A program made the translations under genes and the position numbers. A stretch of DNA of 64,000 bases from positions 12,377,751-12,441,750 of the forward strand of contig JAJEKV010000006.1 in NCBI GenBank assembly GCA_021234155.1. The letters run 5' to 3'. The DNA is from Isoetes taiwanensis (Eukaryota; Streptophyta; Lycopodiopsida; Isoetales; Isoetaceae). Of this stretch, positions 1 through 12,300 are shown one piece after another. A model generated the notes under the pieces. It made no database searches. It was not told where the DNA came from and saw nothing but the letters and a program-made list of their open reading frames with translations. How positions within the stretch are numbered: the first letter of the stretch is position 1; every line of letters starts with the position of its first letter.

Positions 1-120
1 GAGGGAAGTTGATGGCATGTTAGGTTCAGCATTACAAATAAGTAAACTTCATGGAAATGTGTTAATATAATGAGGGAAATTGGTATTGACTTGCTCGTGC
101 ATAGGTTATCAATAAAATTC

Positions 121-659
121 ATAGGCACTTTTTGCGAGTGCATCTATCTGGAGGAGATGGATGTTCGCGATATTCTTGCTTCCCAGCAGCATCAAGTTTT
201 GGAAGGTTGCAAGATTATATTTAGTAGGGGTCTTCCGGCCGAGGAAACACAACCACATTTGCACCCCCCTTTGTGGCGTTTAGAATAACAGTTTAAACAG
301 TTGTACAACCAAGATTGATGAGGAGGTAACCCGTATTTGTTGCCAGGCTCTTGGAACTGACAAGGTATTGTTGCCTTTATGATACATTATAAATTTCAAA
401 TATTGTTAGATGTTAAATGCTTATGTCTTGTTTAGGTAAATTGGGCACTTGCGACTAAGATATGTTGTTAGACCTGCATGGTAAAGCCAGTTTTAAGTAA
501 TTTAGAAACATTAATGCTGTGCTCTTCTCGATTTTGTTGTTGACCATTTGATGCTTTGCATTTCTCGTCCACCATTGATGGTTGCACATGGGGAGCAGGT
601 TGGAAGCTTCTGCGCTTCTTTGTCGTCGTGCAGATGAGAGCAATTTCCTCTCTAACTGA
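121..659 (+). pseudogene. CPL3/FCP1-like CTD phosphatase, C-terminal BRCT fragment, broken
   Basis: In plants the intact family dephosphorylates the RNA polymerase II C-terminal domain in the nucleus and ends in a BRCT domain. Seen here: a first exon (about 148-364) reading MDVRDILASQQ, then GCKIIFSRGLPAEETQPHLHP, and in other frames CTTKIDEEV and ALGTDK. An intron follows (365-435, GT...TTTAG). Exon 2 (436-480) reads VNWALATK and then, after a frameshift, YVVRPAW. A second intron (481-598, GTAAAG...GCAG) joins exon 3 (599-659), which reads LEASALLCRRADESNF and ends in TGA. These blocks match in order the BRCT tail of Arabidopsis CPL3 as I recall it. An in-frame TAA near 290 and frameshifts in exons 1 and 2 break the frame. 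Introns are retained, so this is not a processed copy. No phosphatase domain is in the window; it could lie upstream, outside it. Confidence 0.72.
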
Positions 660-699
660 TTTCATTATTCCTATAATCCTAGCCAAAGCCTAAACCAAA

Positions 700-1182
700 G
701 CAGAAGAAATTTGTCACACACACTACATCAAGCTCTTAGCTGGATCTCCAACAAGTTTCACTTCTGGCGATGGTGTGTTAAAACATCTTGTCTTGCTTCA
801 CCCGAGGTTGTGTTTACTTGGCCTCAATTCAAAAGAGCTGAAAAGTTTGGCTCTGTTGACTGGGATGAAGAGCGCAGCAAAGAGATACTTCAACCATTCT
901 TTATCAAAATTATCAGGTCATTCCCAAACAGGAAATAGTAAGTCCGGCCCGTCCATTTGGCAATCAGATTTTGATGATAACAATGCCTGTTTTGGATGCC
1001 AAATATGGCTTTTGCATTTCATGGACATTCCATGGTCTGAAGTTACCATTGAAGGTTATACCCTACTGCTGGAACTTCTTGTACAGTACAAAAGAATCAT
1101 CGTACCTACAACCTTTGTCGAGGCAGGTATTTGGAATCAGGTAAATTTCTCTGGAAAGAAGAATAATGCTAATCCACGGTGA
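700..1182 (+). other. possible coding remnant downstream of the BRCT fragment
   Basis: An open frame of 135 codons begins at 775, and the same frame is open somewhat further upstream. The peptide is leucine-rich at the start (LKHLVLLHPRLCLLGLN) and later has FMDIPWSEVTIEGYTLLLE. A PKPKQKKFVTHTTSS stretch just upstream (about 687-730) could be the end of the preceding gene. I recognise no family. It could be an exon of the phosphatase locus, another decayed gene, or a chance frame. Confidence 0.25.
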
Positions 1183-2269
1183 TTAGTCCAGAGCAAGTGT
1201 TAGAACATATGCAATATTGTTTCAAAAAAAGGTGCAGCAGAATTTGCACTAACCAGCCAAGACCTTGCCAAATGACTTATTCCATTCTCCAATGCCAAAG
1301 ATCAGAATGAACAAAGGAAAGAATTTTTATAAGGAGATGAGCTTTATATCTTGCTCCTGGCAATGTCCATTAGTTGTAAAACTACGTTTGTTATGAGAGC
1401 CAGTTCTGGTGAGACCTTCAGCACTCCTCACTAATCTTTCTAACATTTTTCACTAATCTTTGTTTCATCTTTTTGGCCTCATAGAATTATATCTATTGCC
1501 CAATCAAGTTTGTGGCCTTGCACAATGCAAATGCCTAACCATCCTTGCGGCAAAAAATTAAGAGATTATGTTTGTTGTTTTAATCAACCCCTTCTAAAAA
1601 AAATAAACAAATTTACACAATCACAATAAATAAACAAAATTTACACAATCACAATATTCGCAGTGGGTTTAATGTTTTATGTAATGAAATAAAAAGTGAG
1701 ATGACGATGAATATAGACATAATGTGGACCCAAAGTCAGCTTGAAGCAAAAAAAAAAAAAAAATTCAGGTTTGCAAAATGTAAGTGTCTACGATGACGGA
1801 TATCAAGTCTGAGATGACGATGAATATAGTACCAAAGTATCCTACACTAACATTGCTTTTGGGTCTCAAAAAGGGCCACTAACCCGACCACTAACTTTTT
1901 TTCCACTACTCCTTTTTCTTTCATCATTGCCATTGCTTTTTGGTCCACTAACAAAGGCCACTAACTTTTTCCACGATCATTTGGAAAATTGCTTTAGACA
2001 ACTAAAGCTAAACATCATTAAGGGTGAAATCACACTTACGGCTAGACAAAGAATGGGGTGGGTTTTGAGTCTTAGCCGGGGATGGGAGATGCCGAGATGA
2101 GTAACATATCTCCTCTGGTATCTCACAAAAAGGGTGTCATGTCGAAGGTTTTCTTTCTCTCCATATAATTGTACCTGAAGCTTACAATGTTGAGGTGTTT
2201 CTTTGAGGATCATGCATATGGCTGATAAACCGTATAGATGGGAATGTTATAGGGGCATGTTCTTGCATT
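1183..2269. other. no gene recognised
   Basis: AT-rich sequence without a convincing coding frame. It holds short A tracts (near 1746-1763) and a phrase, GGCCACTAACTTTTTCCAC near 1953, that resembles the hAT-like terminus at 32.6 kb. That could be a very old solo end of the family, but it is too short to call. Confidence 0.4.
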
Positions 2270-2500
2270 AATCTTTCCTCTCTTTTTCTACATTCTCTTC
2301 TGCCTCTATTCTTTCTCTTTTATGTTGTTGTCTCTCTTATGACTTTATTCTTCTCTTTCCACTTTCTTCTCTTCTCATCTATTATATCTATTCTTTATAT
2401 TTTCTCTCGATACTGGAGTACTTTACTCTTTCATGTTCTCTCGCTATCCTCCCTTATCTATTCTCTCTTTACCATTTCTCTCTACTCTGCTTTCTTACAA
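2270..2500. repeat. pyrimidine-rich CT/TCT low-complexity tract
   Basis: The plus strand is almost entirely C and T here (repeats such as CTCTTTT, TTCTTCTCTT). The only long open frame across it reads as Phe/Ser/Leu-rich low complexity, which is what such composition gives by chance. Confidence 0.6.
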
Positions 2501-3690
2501 CAGGCCTGCCAAGTTGGGCCCTTATTAAGGCAACTTAGGATCATCTCCCTTGACCATTGTAATCATACAATATTTGTTTGTGCAAGATGGTGGGGTTGGA
2601 CAAACTTATATGATGCAATGCACTTCATATATATTCAAGATAAAAGAAATAAAATTTTAATCCTAATGAATAACATGTTTACTTCAATCCAAATCCCTGT
2701 ATGTACAATACAAATCATAGATACAAACAAGGTTTCCTCATAAATCATATAGTTTGAAAGGGGAATCAATTTAACACTCTTAAACATATAAAATAATCAA
2801 CTCCTAGCTCTGCCTCTTAGGCCGCTTTCGGCTACATTCACCGCTTCTGGCTACACTCGGGGAGTACCTTGCCCAACTGATCACACAATATACGAGGAGG
2901 TTAGGCCACAAGGACTATGGGGTTTAAGGGTGCGGTGAATGCTATGGTATCATACACAAGCAAATAATATAATCCAACTTACCCAAAGCGTCCCACCACG
3001 TAATTGCACTCCAATGTTAGTATCCATATCAAATGTCAAGTGCCACATTCATAGTGTATGTATCAACCATAAAACATAAAAATATCGAACTTGAATTCCA
3101 TCACGCAATGGATGCTCTTACCCGGCCATATGGCCTCGCTCGACCAGCCTTGCAGGCAGACCGAAGGGGTAAGCCTCATATGTATACACCCTATCCACAA
3201 CGCCTCCGGCATTGGAGGACTTCTTATAAACCATGTAGCGCTTAATGAAGGACCCAAGCCGTAGGTGACAACGCTCGGCGTCAAACCTGGCTTAAAATTC
3301 CAAGCCCTTAAGCCCGGGAGGACTTACACTCATGCATGCCATCATAATACACATGCTGAGTCATACATTACATATTACAATATTATACCACCATAGCTAC
3401 ATTCTAATGCAATGTAATGCATTTCATACTCATTGATCACAAACCAAGCAATGCCGGTTAGGAATGAAAATAAACAAAACATCGAGTGTTCTTACTCAAA
3501 TTTCAAGTTACTTTTCCCTCGTAGCAGCATTTGATATTTGAGAAAGTATTTTGGATGTCATGGATGTTACCAATGTGGCATGACATAATAATGCTACATG
3601 TTTATCCATTGTCCGTCTTATGCATAGATAGGTTGTTTCACTCGGTGGATCCATGAGTATCCTTTGAGATTTTATTCTTGTCTTGCATCT
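2501..3690. other. no gene recognised
   Basis: Mixed AT-rich sequence. A denser stretch at 2815-3300 has phrases such as CGCTTTCGGCTACATTCACC and CCCGGGAGGACTTACAC, but I can link it to no family. Open frames here are short and overlap on both strands. Confidence 0.4.
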
Positions 3691-3775
3691 TTACTTATAA
3701 TTGACTTCTGATTAAATAAAAACTGACGTCCTTCAACAAAAAAAAAAAAAAAAAACAAAAAAAAGCAAAGGCACA
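3655..3775 (+). mobile_element. poly(A)-tailed retroelement 3' end (LINE-like)
   Basis: An AT-rich 3' end with AAATAAAAACTGACGTCCTTC is followed at once by an A tract of about 18, then a C and 8 more A. This matches in style the 3' ends of the LINE pieces at 22.0, 25.0 and 47.5 kb (TTCTTC or ATCCTTC followed by A). The 5' limit and target duplication were not found, so the extent is uncertain. Confidence 0.4.
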
Positions 3776-4330
3776 CCGTAAGGCTTTTGCAAGGTCAAAT
3801 TGGTTAGGCTTGGTGGCTAGTTTAGCTCAGGTTGGTGAAGCTGAATTGGCTGCAGAGTGTTTTGAGAATATGAAAAATCATGGAATTCAACCGAATGATG
3901 TTGCAGTCCTTGGCATACTCACAACACTCAATCGCATGGGTTTGGCGGATGAAGGCTTATGGTATGCCAGTCCATGAGTGACAACAGGGGCTTAAACTTC
4001 AACCTACTTTTTAAGCCATGCAGATGTTTTCAAAGAGGCGAGAAAGATTTTATTGCTTTTACCACGAAACCTAATATTTGTCTATGGGTGTCTTTGCTCC
4101 TTTGCATGCAAAAATGCACTCACCCAATACAAAAACTAGAAGAAGATGCTTTGAAGCAATTACCCTGTAAATCCCTTCCATTCTAGAGCTTATGTCTTGA
4201 TGGCCAACATGTATTACAATGCCCACAAGGAAGGACATGCTTTATGATAGACCACTAAGGGTGCTTGAGTAAGTTTAAATCTTATTCTTCGAGAAATGAC
4301 CAATCATTTGGAACCTCAGATGCTCGTCAT
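3776..4330 (+). pseudogene. PPR protein fragment, PLS/E-type, broken
   Basis: PPR proteins of this class bind organellar RNA and act in editing or processing. Seen: LVASLAQVGEAELAAECFENM, NHGIQPNDVAVLGILTTLN and RMGLADEGLWY, a typical motif pair in one frame. After a stop and frame change near 3976 comes MSDNRGLNFN. Then follow KPNICLWVSLL and, near 4185, AYVLMANMYYNAHKEGHAL, which corresponds to the first half of the E domain. At least two frameshifts and a stop break it, and no N-terminus is present. It begins directly after the poly(A) tract of the preceding retroelement. It may be a retro-derived or truncated copy of a functional PPR gene elsewhere. Confidence 0.7.
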
Positions 4331-5263
4331 AATCTACTTGTCCTTTCGATATGTGAAACAAGATTTGAGTCAGTGAAATGAAACAAATCTTCTCCCAATG
4401 CCAAATTCCGGGTGGTACGGAGTTAAATGTTGGGGCATGTATTATGTTTCACTGGTTTATGGAGAAAGGCATGAAACCATTCCTTGAGATTGTCATATGT
4501 ATAGATAATGTTAATCCATAATGAGAGAGACCTCTTGTGTTAGCAAATGAAGAGTATTAATGTAGTTAATCAACCACAAAGTTTTACAAGATTAGGGGAA
4601 AGAAACATGCTCAAGTGTACATGCTACATGCCCATACTATGATGACTTGGTCAATTTGCAAGTGTCTTTGTTTATTACAAACCAACACTTTCTTTGATGA
4701 GGAGTAAATTTCAAATGTCGTTGTTTTGAGATACTTATCCAACCAGATTGATTTCCATTTCCAAATGCGGATGTGCACTTTTATCATCATGCATATGAAA
4801 GGAACCCCGTGGCCATAGAATCCTATCCACTTCAATTAGAATGTGTAGAATATTGCACTTTGCCAAAACAACAGTTGCCATGTTTCATTCTAATAATTAT
4901 AGCAAACTACAGGATATTTACAATTCTTGCTTCCTTAAAAAAAAAGCAACCTAGTCTCCAAAAAAAAAACAGCCATGTACATCAATTATGTCAAAGCTCT
5001 AGGATAAGGAAAAGCTTCACACCGGAACAAATGACTATATGGGCAGGACTAATTTTCTTTGAGGGTTAAAGTTTTTGCCAACTATGATGTCCCGCCTTTA
5101 AAAGTTGTAAAAATTTGAAATAGCAAATGTATTAGTAACACTCTAGACATCGAATATCATGCAATGACTAATTACCTTCCATATCCATGGTGGATGTATA
5201 ACATTTGCAATACTTTCTCAAGTCCACCATGAATCTAGTGATTTGCCATGTGTGGTAATCGCT
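4331..5263. other. no gene recognised
   Basis: Continuation of AT-rich sequence after the PPR fragment. Frames are short and no conserved motif is visible. Confidence 0.4.
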
Positions 5264-5442
5264 TATAATTCATAGCATCTAATAATCTAAATGGTGCAAG
5301 CTAGTATCGGTTCATCATTAATCACCATTTCAATGAATGTCCTCCGGCAAATACCATAATTCATAGCAGGAGGATAATCAAATGCCGTATAGCTACTATA
5401 AATTCATCTTTAATCACTATTTCAATGAATGTCTTTCGACAA
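5264..5442. repeat. two-copy tandem duplication, unit about 90 bp
   Basis: Copy 1 is 5264-5350 and copy 2 is 5355-5442. Both begin with (T/C)ATAATTCATAGCA and both carry ATTTCAATGAATGTC near their ends. The copies have diverged by substitutions and small indels. Confidence 0.6.
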
Positions 5443-7346
5443 GAATCTTGTGGCATTAGAATTTTGCAAAGCAGAGGTGATTCATTCTCCATACAATAAA
5501 ATTGTTTCAAAGAGTTGTTTATCGCATGGTGCATAATTTGCATATTCTTGGCTACAATCTTCCACTCATTGAACTAAATGGTTCCGCTAGAATACTTAAG
5601 GAACTATATTGAATTGCGTATAATAGTGTGTGAGCACCGACTTTTGCCTATATGGGTATGTTTCTCACCGCAAAGTGCCATGCTTGTGCCACTAAGCCCA
5701 ATGCATGTACTTTCAATTCCTAAGGTTATTGCAAGTACAAGTAAATTGTGCATAAAAATGCGTAAGATTTGGATGACCAAATTAAGATATATAACCATGG
5801 CGATCTTTTTGCCCTTTACCCGGCATTCATTTTGAACATGCATTCACAAAAAAACAACAGGTCATAGCAAACTAATGTATGCTAGCCAATTTGAAGAAAA
5901 AGCTCCAGTGCTCCATATGTTGGCAAGCCGGTGGACTTTTGATCAATGGTCATCTTTATGAGAAATGTTGCGGTTGGATGTCAATGTTTCGCAACTCAAA
6001 AAGGGAATGAAATGTGAAGGAGCTTCATCATTGCCATAGCTATTTAGAAAGATTTTCGAAGTTTCCCTTCGAACCACAATTCCTTGGATAGGTGACATCA
6101 TTGCACAAAGCACCCATGTCATAACATGAGGCAAACATCAAAATGTCACATACCACTGACCAAGATATTGCTGGTGTAAGAAAGCTTCCCTACTATCATG
6201 CTTATTGCAAAAGTGCAAGGACAAACACAAAAACTTGAAGTGCTTTGTGCTTTTGAAACAGTTGTTTGATCCATAAGCTCCTCCTCATATTTCTATTTTT
6301 TGCAGATCAAGACTATATCCCCGACAACTTTCTATCCTCCGGATTTTGATTTGAGATAAGGGCAATGTCGTAAATCGAAATAATAAAGTATAATGCAAAA
6401 GTTCCCCGATAATAAAGGCCTTCAAGATTAGAATATTGGCATCTAAGAACTTCCCGCAACAAAAGGTCAAAACCGAGAACAACTAAATTTAGAACGAAAT
6501 GAGAAAAGACTTGCCTTTGAAAAGTGCATTCATTAAGTAACTTTTCCCTATTACTCTCGGCCCCTCCTCGACACCATATCTTGCAAATGCGGTCTTATCA
6601 TCCAAAGAAAGAAATTTCTAGAACATAAGAGTTTCTTGCTTGCAATGTAGAACCTTAGGAAGCTCGAGAATCGGCTTTGACCCGGCCGTGTATGGACCTC
6701 ATTAACGAAAAATAAAACGCGATCACGAGCTTCAAAACCACTCCCCCAACATTCTTAAAATAATCCCAAGAATCTGGGAGAGGGAACGCCATGTAAAATG
6801 CGGGTACGGCTACCAACATCCTCCCATTTTTAAAAAGAAGATTTGTTGCATTATCATATGATGATTATGTTGAATTGATTACGTTTTTGAATCCCATACT
6901 TTGACATCGAGAGCATGGTATAAGTTCCTATACTCATGACATGATTATTTGCTAGCTTCCGGTGAACATTAATTAAATTTCAAACACGACAAAACCGACC
7001 TACTTCCAAAATAACCACGCTTGAATGACACTAAGTCCATAAATGCCTAACCTACGGACTTTTCGCAATTAAACATATCCACGCCGCACCTCCACCTCAC
7101 CAAAATCTGAGATGCAACACCTCAAAGAAAATCCGAGGTGTGAGTTTTAAAATTCAATGGTAGTCTAATAACACCAAACCTAAATAAAACCAAACAAATC
7201 TTACATTTGTGAACGTCCACAGAAGGAAATTTACGGTTTTTATGCTTTGTTTCAAAACAAGAAACCAAAGATGGATCGAGCTCGGTAGCCGCCAATGCTC
7301 TGCCAAGAAACCTCCTCGAAGGTTTTTTATTTTCGAAGTTAAACTT
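5443..7346. other. no gene recognised
   Basis: Long stretch without a supported gene. Frames of 60-85 codons exist on both strands but show no motif; attempts to read them as PPR or transposon protein failed. It could be a very decayed transposon. Confidence 0.35.
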
Positions 7347-7458
7347 GAAAGCCATAAGCTAGGAAAGCCATAGCCATAGCTCAAACCCGATGAAAGCCAT
7401 AGCCATAGCTCAAAACCTGTTAAAAGCCATAGCCCAGAAAGCCATAGCCATAGCTCGG
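7347..7458. repeat. short minisatellite, unit GAAAGCCATAGCCATAGCTC
   Basis: About five imperfect copies of a 16-31 bp unit built on GAAAGCCATAGCCATAGCTC follow one another. The inner CCATAG phrase is itself doubled in three of them. Confidence 0.75.
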
Positions 7459-7675
7459 AAGCTTTGAAGCCGGAAGGAAGTCCCCTTTAGCGGAAGCTCC
7501 TCGATAACCGGATCTTCTATCTATTAAGAAGCCGGATCCGTAAATGGGCAGGTTTGATGATTTGGAGGAGGAAAGAACCACCCGATTTCGGTGGAGCCTT
7601 TAGGCTATGCAGAGTTTTTTTTTTTTTTTGACGTAGTAAAAATTTCCTCCCCAATGGACATTTACGAGCGCACCA

Positions 7676-7760
7676 TTGGTTCGAGGGGGTTTCCGGCGCA
7701 GGCCGCTGGCTGCCGCCGCCGCGCGGCCGCTCAGCGAAGCGGGGCCAGGGGGTTTATTTC
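7676..7760. other. GC-rich patch upstream of the 7.9 kb gene
   Basis: A block of almost pure G+C (CCGCCGCCGCGCGGCCGC near 7711) lies in AT-rich surroundings about 150 bp upstream of the ATG at 7876. It may be part of a 5' UTR or promoter, or a small insertion. No protein motif is seen in its frames. Confidence 0.35.
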
Positions 7761-7875
7761 AGAAACCCTCCCCAATGCGGTTTCCTCCATCTAAAACCTT
7801 TATGGTGTGTTGCAGTTTTTTTTTCGTTCTTCAACGGACAATTCAATTCCAGGCGCGATAAATAGGTTGAAGCTA

Positions 7876-8853
7876 ATGGCGTACAGAGAAGCTATTCGCC
7901 AAGCTCTCAGAGTAGCGGGGAATAGTCGCTTCAACAAATGCTTGGTACGTGTAGTCTCTTGTCTTGCTTATTTACTCACTGTGAACTAGTTTAGAAGTAT
8001 TAGGTTTTGATGCTCATATTAATACAGAATACCTCGTGGATCATTCAATAAGTCCGGTCGGATCAATTCGAGGTCAACCCTTTTCCTCCTTCGCTAGATC
8101 TTCCTCTAGATGCCAAGATCATTTTATTCAGAAGAGAAGTGAATTTTCATCTGTCCTGGAAGGAAACAGCTGGAAGTGGCAGTATGATCTCATTGATGCA
8201 TCACCCACTAACCTTAGTTTGAGCACTCCTTGCTTTTTGTTGCTAAACCTTAGGCGTTTGTCTGCACAGACTAAACAGAATGCAGAGAACAATATGCAAA
8301 CCGCAGAGAATGTCCTGAATGGGGCTTAGCCCCAGATGTGCAGAACCATGATGGGCAAAATTCTCAGAACTTTCAGCATGAGGAGATTGTAGGCCCAACT
8401 GTAGAGAAGGATTTGTCTGCAGCTGCAAATGAATTCAGAAAAAGCATTAGCACTTTAGTAGATGTCATTTCCGGTTTAAAATCTTCCCTTATTGCAATGG
8501 GGGTATTGCAGTTAGTTGCTGGAAGTTGGATATCATATTTTAACCCCTCATTGCAAAGTGCCAGTTTATGGGTTTGTACATCAAGCACATGTTTGTCCTT
8601 TGTGTTGGCTTACTTACTCCACCAGACTATGAAGCCTGTCAATTTCTTTTCAACACTTGAGGGAAGAAGCAGATTGAAAGTTATTACGTTGGCTCTCCAG
8701 GTTATTAAAGCATTGTCAAATTGTTTTGCAAGGACCAAAGTTGTGGTTAAATTGGTAGCTGTAATTCTCCTGGCTGGTTTATCAACTGAGATGTGGTCAT
8801 TTTGGATCAAAAAATTGCAGGAAGGGCATCCATTTGCAGAAAAAAGGCAGTAA
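7876..8853 (+). CDS. putative small membrane protein with organelle-like N-terminus; frame interrupted
   Basis: A candidate spliced gene. Exon 1 starts at ATG 7876 (MAYREAIRQALRVAGNSRFN), an Arg-rich amphipathic start like a mitochondrial presequence. A donor at 7949 (or 7945) and acceptor AATACAG at 8027 put exon 2 in phase, reading YLVDHSISPVGS and PFSSFARSSSR. A possible second intron, 8182-8253 (GTATGA...CCTTAG), is 72 bp, so both spliced and unspliced forms stay open. The frame ends at TAG 8327-8329. The next frame (8338-8853, 171 codons) carries a Gln/Asn-rich stretch, then three likely membrane segments: SSLIAMGVLQLVAGSWISYF, LWVCTSSTCLSFVLAYLL and VVVKLVAVILLAGL. One extra G in the GGGG run near 8320 would link the two frames. 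I do not recognise the family. It may be a young pseudogene, a sequencing error, or an intron I mis-set. Confidence 0.5.
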
Positions 8854-9250
8854 ACTGTTTTTTGCCTTTCTTGCAAAAAACCTGTTGAAGAAAGGCTTAT
8901 TTAGATTGTTAAATCTATTGGTTTTCTGACACTGACTGTGGTCCACTATGACGATTATTTCCTGCTTGGGTCTTGGGTGATTTCTTTGATAATGCTGGAT
9001 CTTAGTTCTAGAAGTGGATTTGCTTTTGGGCCTAATGACTCTACTCCTGTCCTGTCTGCATAAGAGTTCTGTCTGACTAACAAAGAAACAGACATGACGT
9101 ACAAGGTAGTCAGACAAGAGGTTTGCACATTGCAATTTAACTGCAATGTGCTAGATGCTTGAAACCATGTCTTAATCATGTCTATTTAAGTCGATAGTAT
9201 TCTTTATTGTGTAAAATAAATGCGCATGCTTGTAAAAAATGAACACAGTT

Positions 9251-9341
9251 TGTCTCCCTTAAATACTTCATGGCATTTTGCATGGGCATAGCACTAATTC
9301 CTGTCTCCCTTACATTTTTTGTGGCATTTTGCATGGGCATA
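9251..9341. repeat. two-copy tandem duplication, offset 51 bp
   Basis: TGTCTCCCTTA...GGCATTTTGCATGGGCATA occurs at 9251-9290 and 9302-9341. It lies in the probable 3' flank of the 8.8 kb gene. Confidence 0.7.
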
Positions 9342-12300
9342 CATACTGTTCTGCATTAGATGAACAGATCAAATAATGTGGAGAGATGCAACTATGGAAC
9401 AAAAGACTCAGAAGGAAACTAGGCAGTGGATTTACTCCCTTTTTAATAAGGATAGCATGCATATTTTCTGATTGTGATAAAAATGAATGTGCAAAATGTC
9501 AGGACAGCTAGGAAGATATGTTCATTTATGTTTCTTTTTCTCCCATGGAACTCCTTTATCCCTAACCAGATAAGCAAGCTGCAACTTCTAGATGAATGCA
9601 GATCAGTGAACGCTGGGCATTATAGCATCTTATTGAATTTTCTTTTGCTGCCCATTTGCTGTAAAATGCTATTTTCAACCATAAATTTAATATCTTGGAA
9701 AATCAGCCTTTGAACACTCCTTACCTTTGCTGAATACTTGCCTGTACTAGCTTTTGCCAATAAAACACGGTATTTTTTTAATCTCCATACGTATCTAAAA
9801 GTAAAACTGTTAGTAGCCACTACAACATGATGACATATTGTTCATATTTAGCTCTAGCTCTGAAATATGCAGGTATTGAAAGCTTATGTATTGAAAGATT
9901 ATTTATTGTGTTAAATTTGTTAACAGATCAGCTTGTTCTTCTACGTCAGCAAACAAAAACATAATAGAATATCCATGGTTACAACAGAAGATCCCAAATT
10001 AGGGCAAATTAAAGGGGAGGTCACCAATAGTGGATCACGGTTGTCCAATAGAGGAAATCAGGGCCAAATGAATTAATTTGGCCAATAGTTGCTCACCACA
10101 TTATTATTCTCCCAACCTCGACCGTTGATTACAATGGGTAGAAAAAGTGGGTTTAATCTTGATCATTTAATCTTGTTCCATAATAGGATATTTAAACGAT
10201 TCTTACTATTTAGAGACAGACCTATTCCATCTGAGATTTTTTGGGGATATATGTACCCAATTTTTTCCAAGAAAAGTATATACAATACTTCAAACTAAGA
10301 GCTCTTATCATGCATCATTTCATTTCAAATGTTTCCTTGTCGATGATCTTAAGTGGTCCACTATTGGTACACCCCCCACATAAGAAGAGGCGTGGTGTGT
10401 GTTGACATCCAGCATCTCATTCCGTTTCTGTTTTTCTTCTGCTTCTTCAATCTACTTTCCTGTTTTATACTCAGACCACTTGTACTGCATCTTTGATTTA
10501 ATCAATCTACATTATTTCTCCTGTGACTTAATAGGTTATGGGACCACGTCTCAGCTAATCAAATCCACCTAAGACGTATGTCTCATCTTCTTTTTCGCAT
10601 CAATCTTCACTCATATATGCAATCATGCTGTCATGAAGTCACTTCCAGTTTCTGAGTTTGAAAAATTCGGCTCCATATGGTTTTATAACCCATTTCCGCA
10701 TGATCTTGGGCCAAGAATTTGTTGCCCAACCAATTTCTAATATGATGTGCATCTAAACGATACATCGCGGATTTGTGTAGTTTTAATGCCAGAAAGTCAT
10801 TAAGATCCATTTATGGATCATGGAAGATGGATCGACGCTAGGCATATGAGGTGGCCGTGGTGCTAGTAATCTAGTCCTAGTCATTTCTTTAGAGGAAACT
10901 TCTTTTGTTTTTTTTTTTTTACTTAGAAACCAAGAGCAAGAAAATTCAAGGAAATGGTTTGGACAACCTGGCTTGCAAAATGGTGCAAATTTGGATAAAG
11001 CATAGAATAGGTATTTACCATGTGATGTCCTCCTGAAACTCCAAATTTTCAACATAGTAACTAACTCATACTTGAACTCTTTCAAGACTGCAAACTCACA
11101 AAACTTGTAGTTCTCATAAATTATGACTGAAAACTCAACTTCTATGTTTCAAGCACTCATGTTAACCCGACAGAAAACAAGCTCATCACAATTATCAAGA
11201 TAAGAGCATAACCATTAATGTAATTTGAATAGCTTTACTTGCAATTATTGACACCGAAACAATGGGTCCCTCATGCAAGGCTGGTAAATGCTCCAAACGT
11301 GCTTTGAGTAGGCTGATAGACATCAAAAGCATGGCCTCATCTATGAACTTCTACAGAGTATCGGGTTAAACTGAATTAATTGTTGGACTATCAGTCCAAC
11401 ATGTTATTGTATCTCAAAATTTTTGTTGAGTTCTGTAGACTATCTGCAAAGAAAAACTTTCTCTAACCGATGTATTGATTGTTGATGGATGAGCCTCCTG
11501 AAGAAGTGTCTGTCTGTTGTAACTTCTTGTGAGTGCCATTGCTCCAAGAAGTCTTCCTTCACTTCCGTTATAATGCTCCATCTTACTTGTATGGTACTCG
11601 CATTGTATAAGTATGGGGATTCCCCTCATCAACAACTCCATATCGTCGAGAGGGCCCTCCATCTAACTCACTCCCTTATGATGGCCAAGTGCTCAAGCAG
11701 AGGACACGAAGGTGTCCTTCGGTCAATTCCTCCTCTAGACTACCTATACGTGGAAGTGCATGTAAATGTTAGCACATGGCATACACATAAATAACATAAT
11801 ACATTATCATAAAGAGTGGCTCCATCCATTCCACGTGTAACATGGGCAGCTTAATGAAGTTTATATGTATGTTTATTTTAATGTTAAAGATTGTACACGT
11901 GTAACCACCAAAAAAATTCGTAGGAATCGAGGTCTTTCTAGAAACCACTCTTGCATTTTGGAACGCCTCGATTTTTCTTAAAGCTTCGATTAAAATTTTG
12001 GAGGGATCTAGTTTCATCTTTGTATACATATAGAAGGGAGGACCACGATCGATTGAGCCAAGTTTGAAGTTAAAGGTGGTGGTAGTTTCCAGATTCATCA
12101 TGACAACAGAGATAAAAGAAGGGTGGGTCATAACTTTTTTTCTTATGTTTACCGCACCAACTCTAATCCTTTGATTTAGAATAGCGGGACGCCAACGCCC
12201 TTTTCTCACTGGATTAATCTTCATAAATGTTTGAGCGCCTAGGTTAATCCACTTCCTTTGATTCAAATATAACGTTGATCCGTGGTATTAGGGTTTGTGG

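Noticed and set aside
2339-2743. 134-codon plus frame rich in Phe, Ser and Leu
   Set aside because: Explained by the CT-rich low-complexity tract, with no domain.
5500-6500. Possible PPR or transposon protein on the minus strand
   Set aside because: Translations in all three minus frames gave no consecutive motif.
11769-12266. 165-codon minus frame
   Set aside because: No motif, skewed composition and no splice or neighbour support. Likely chance.
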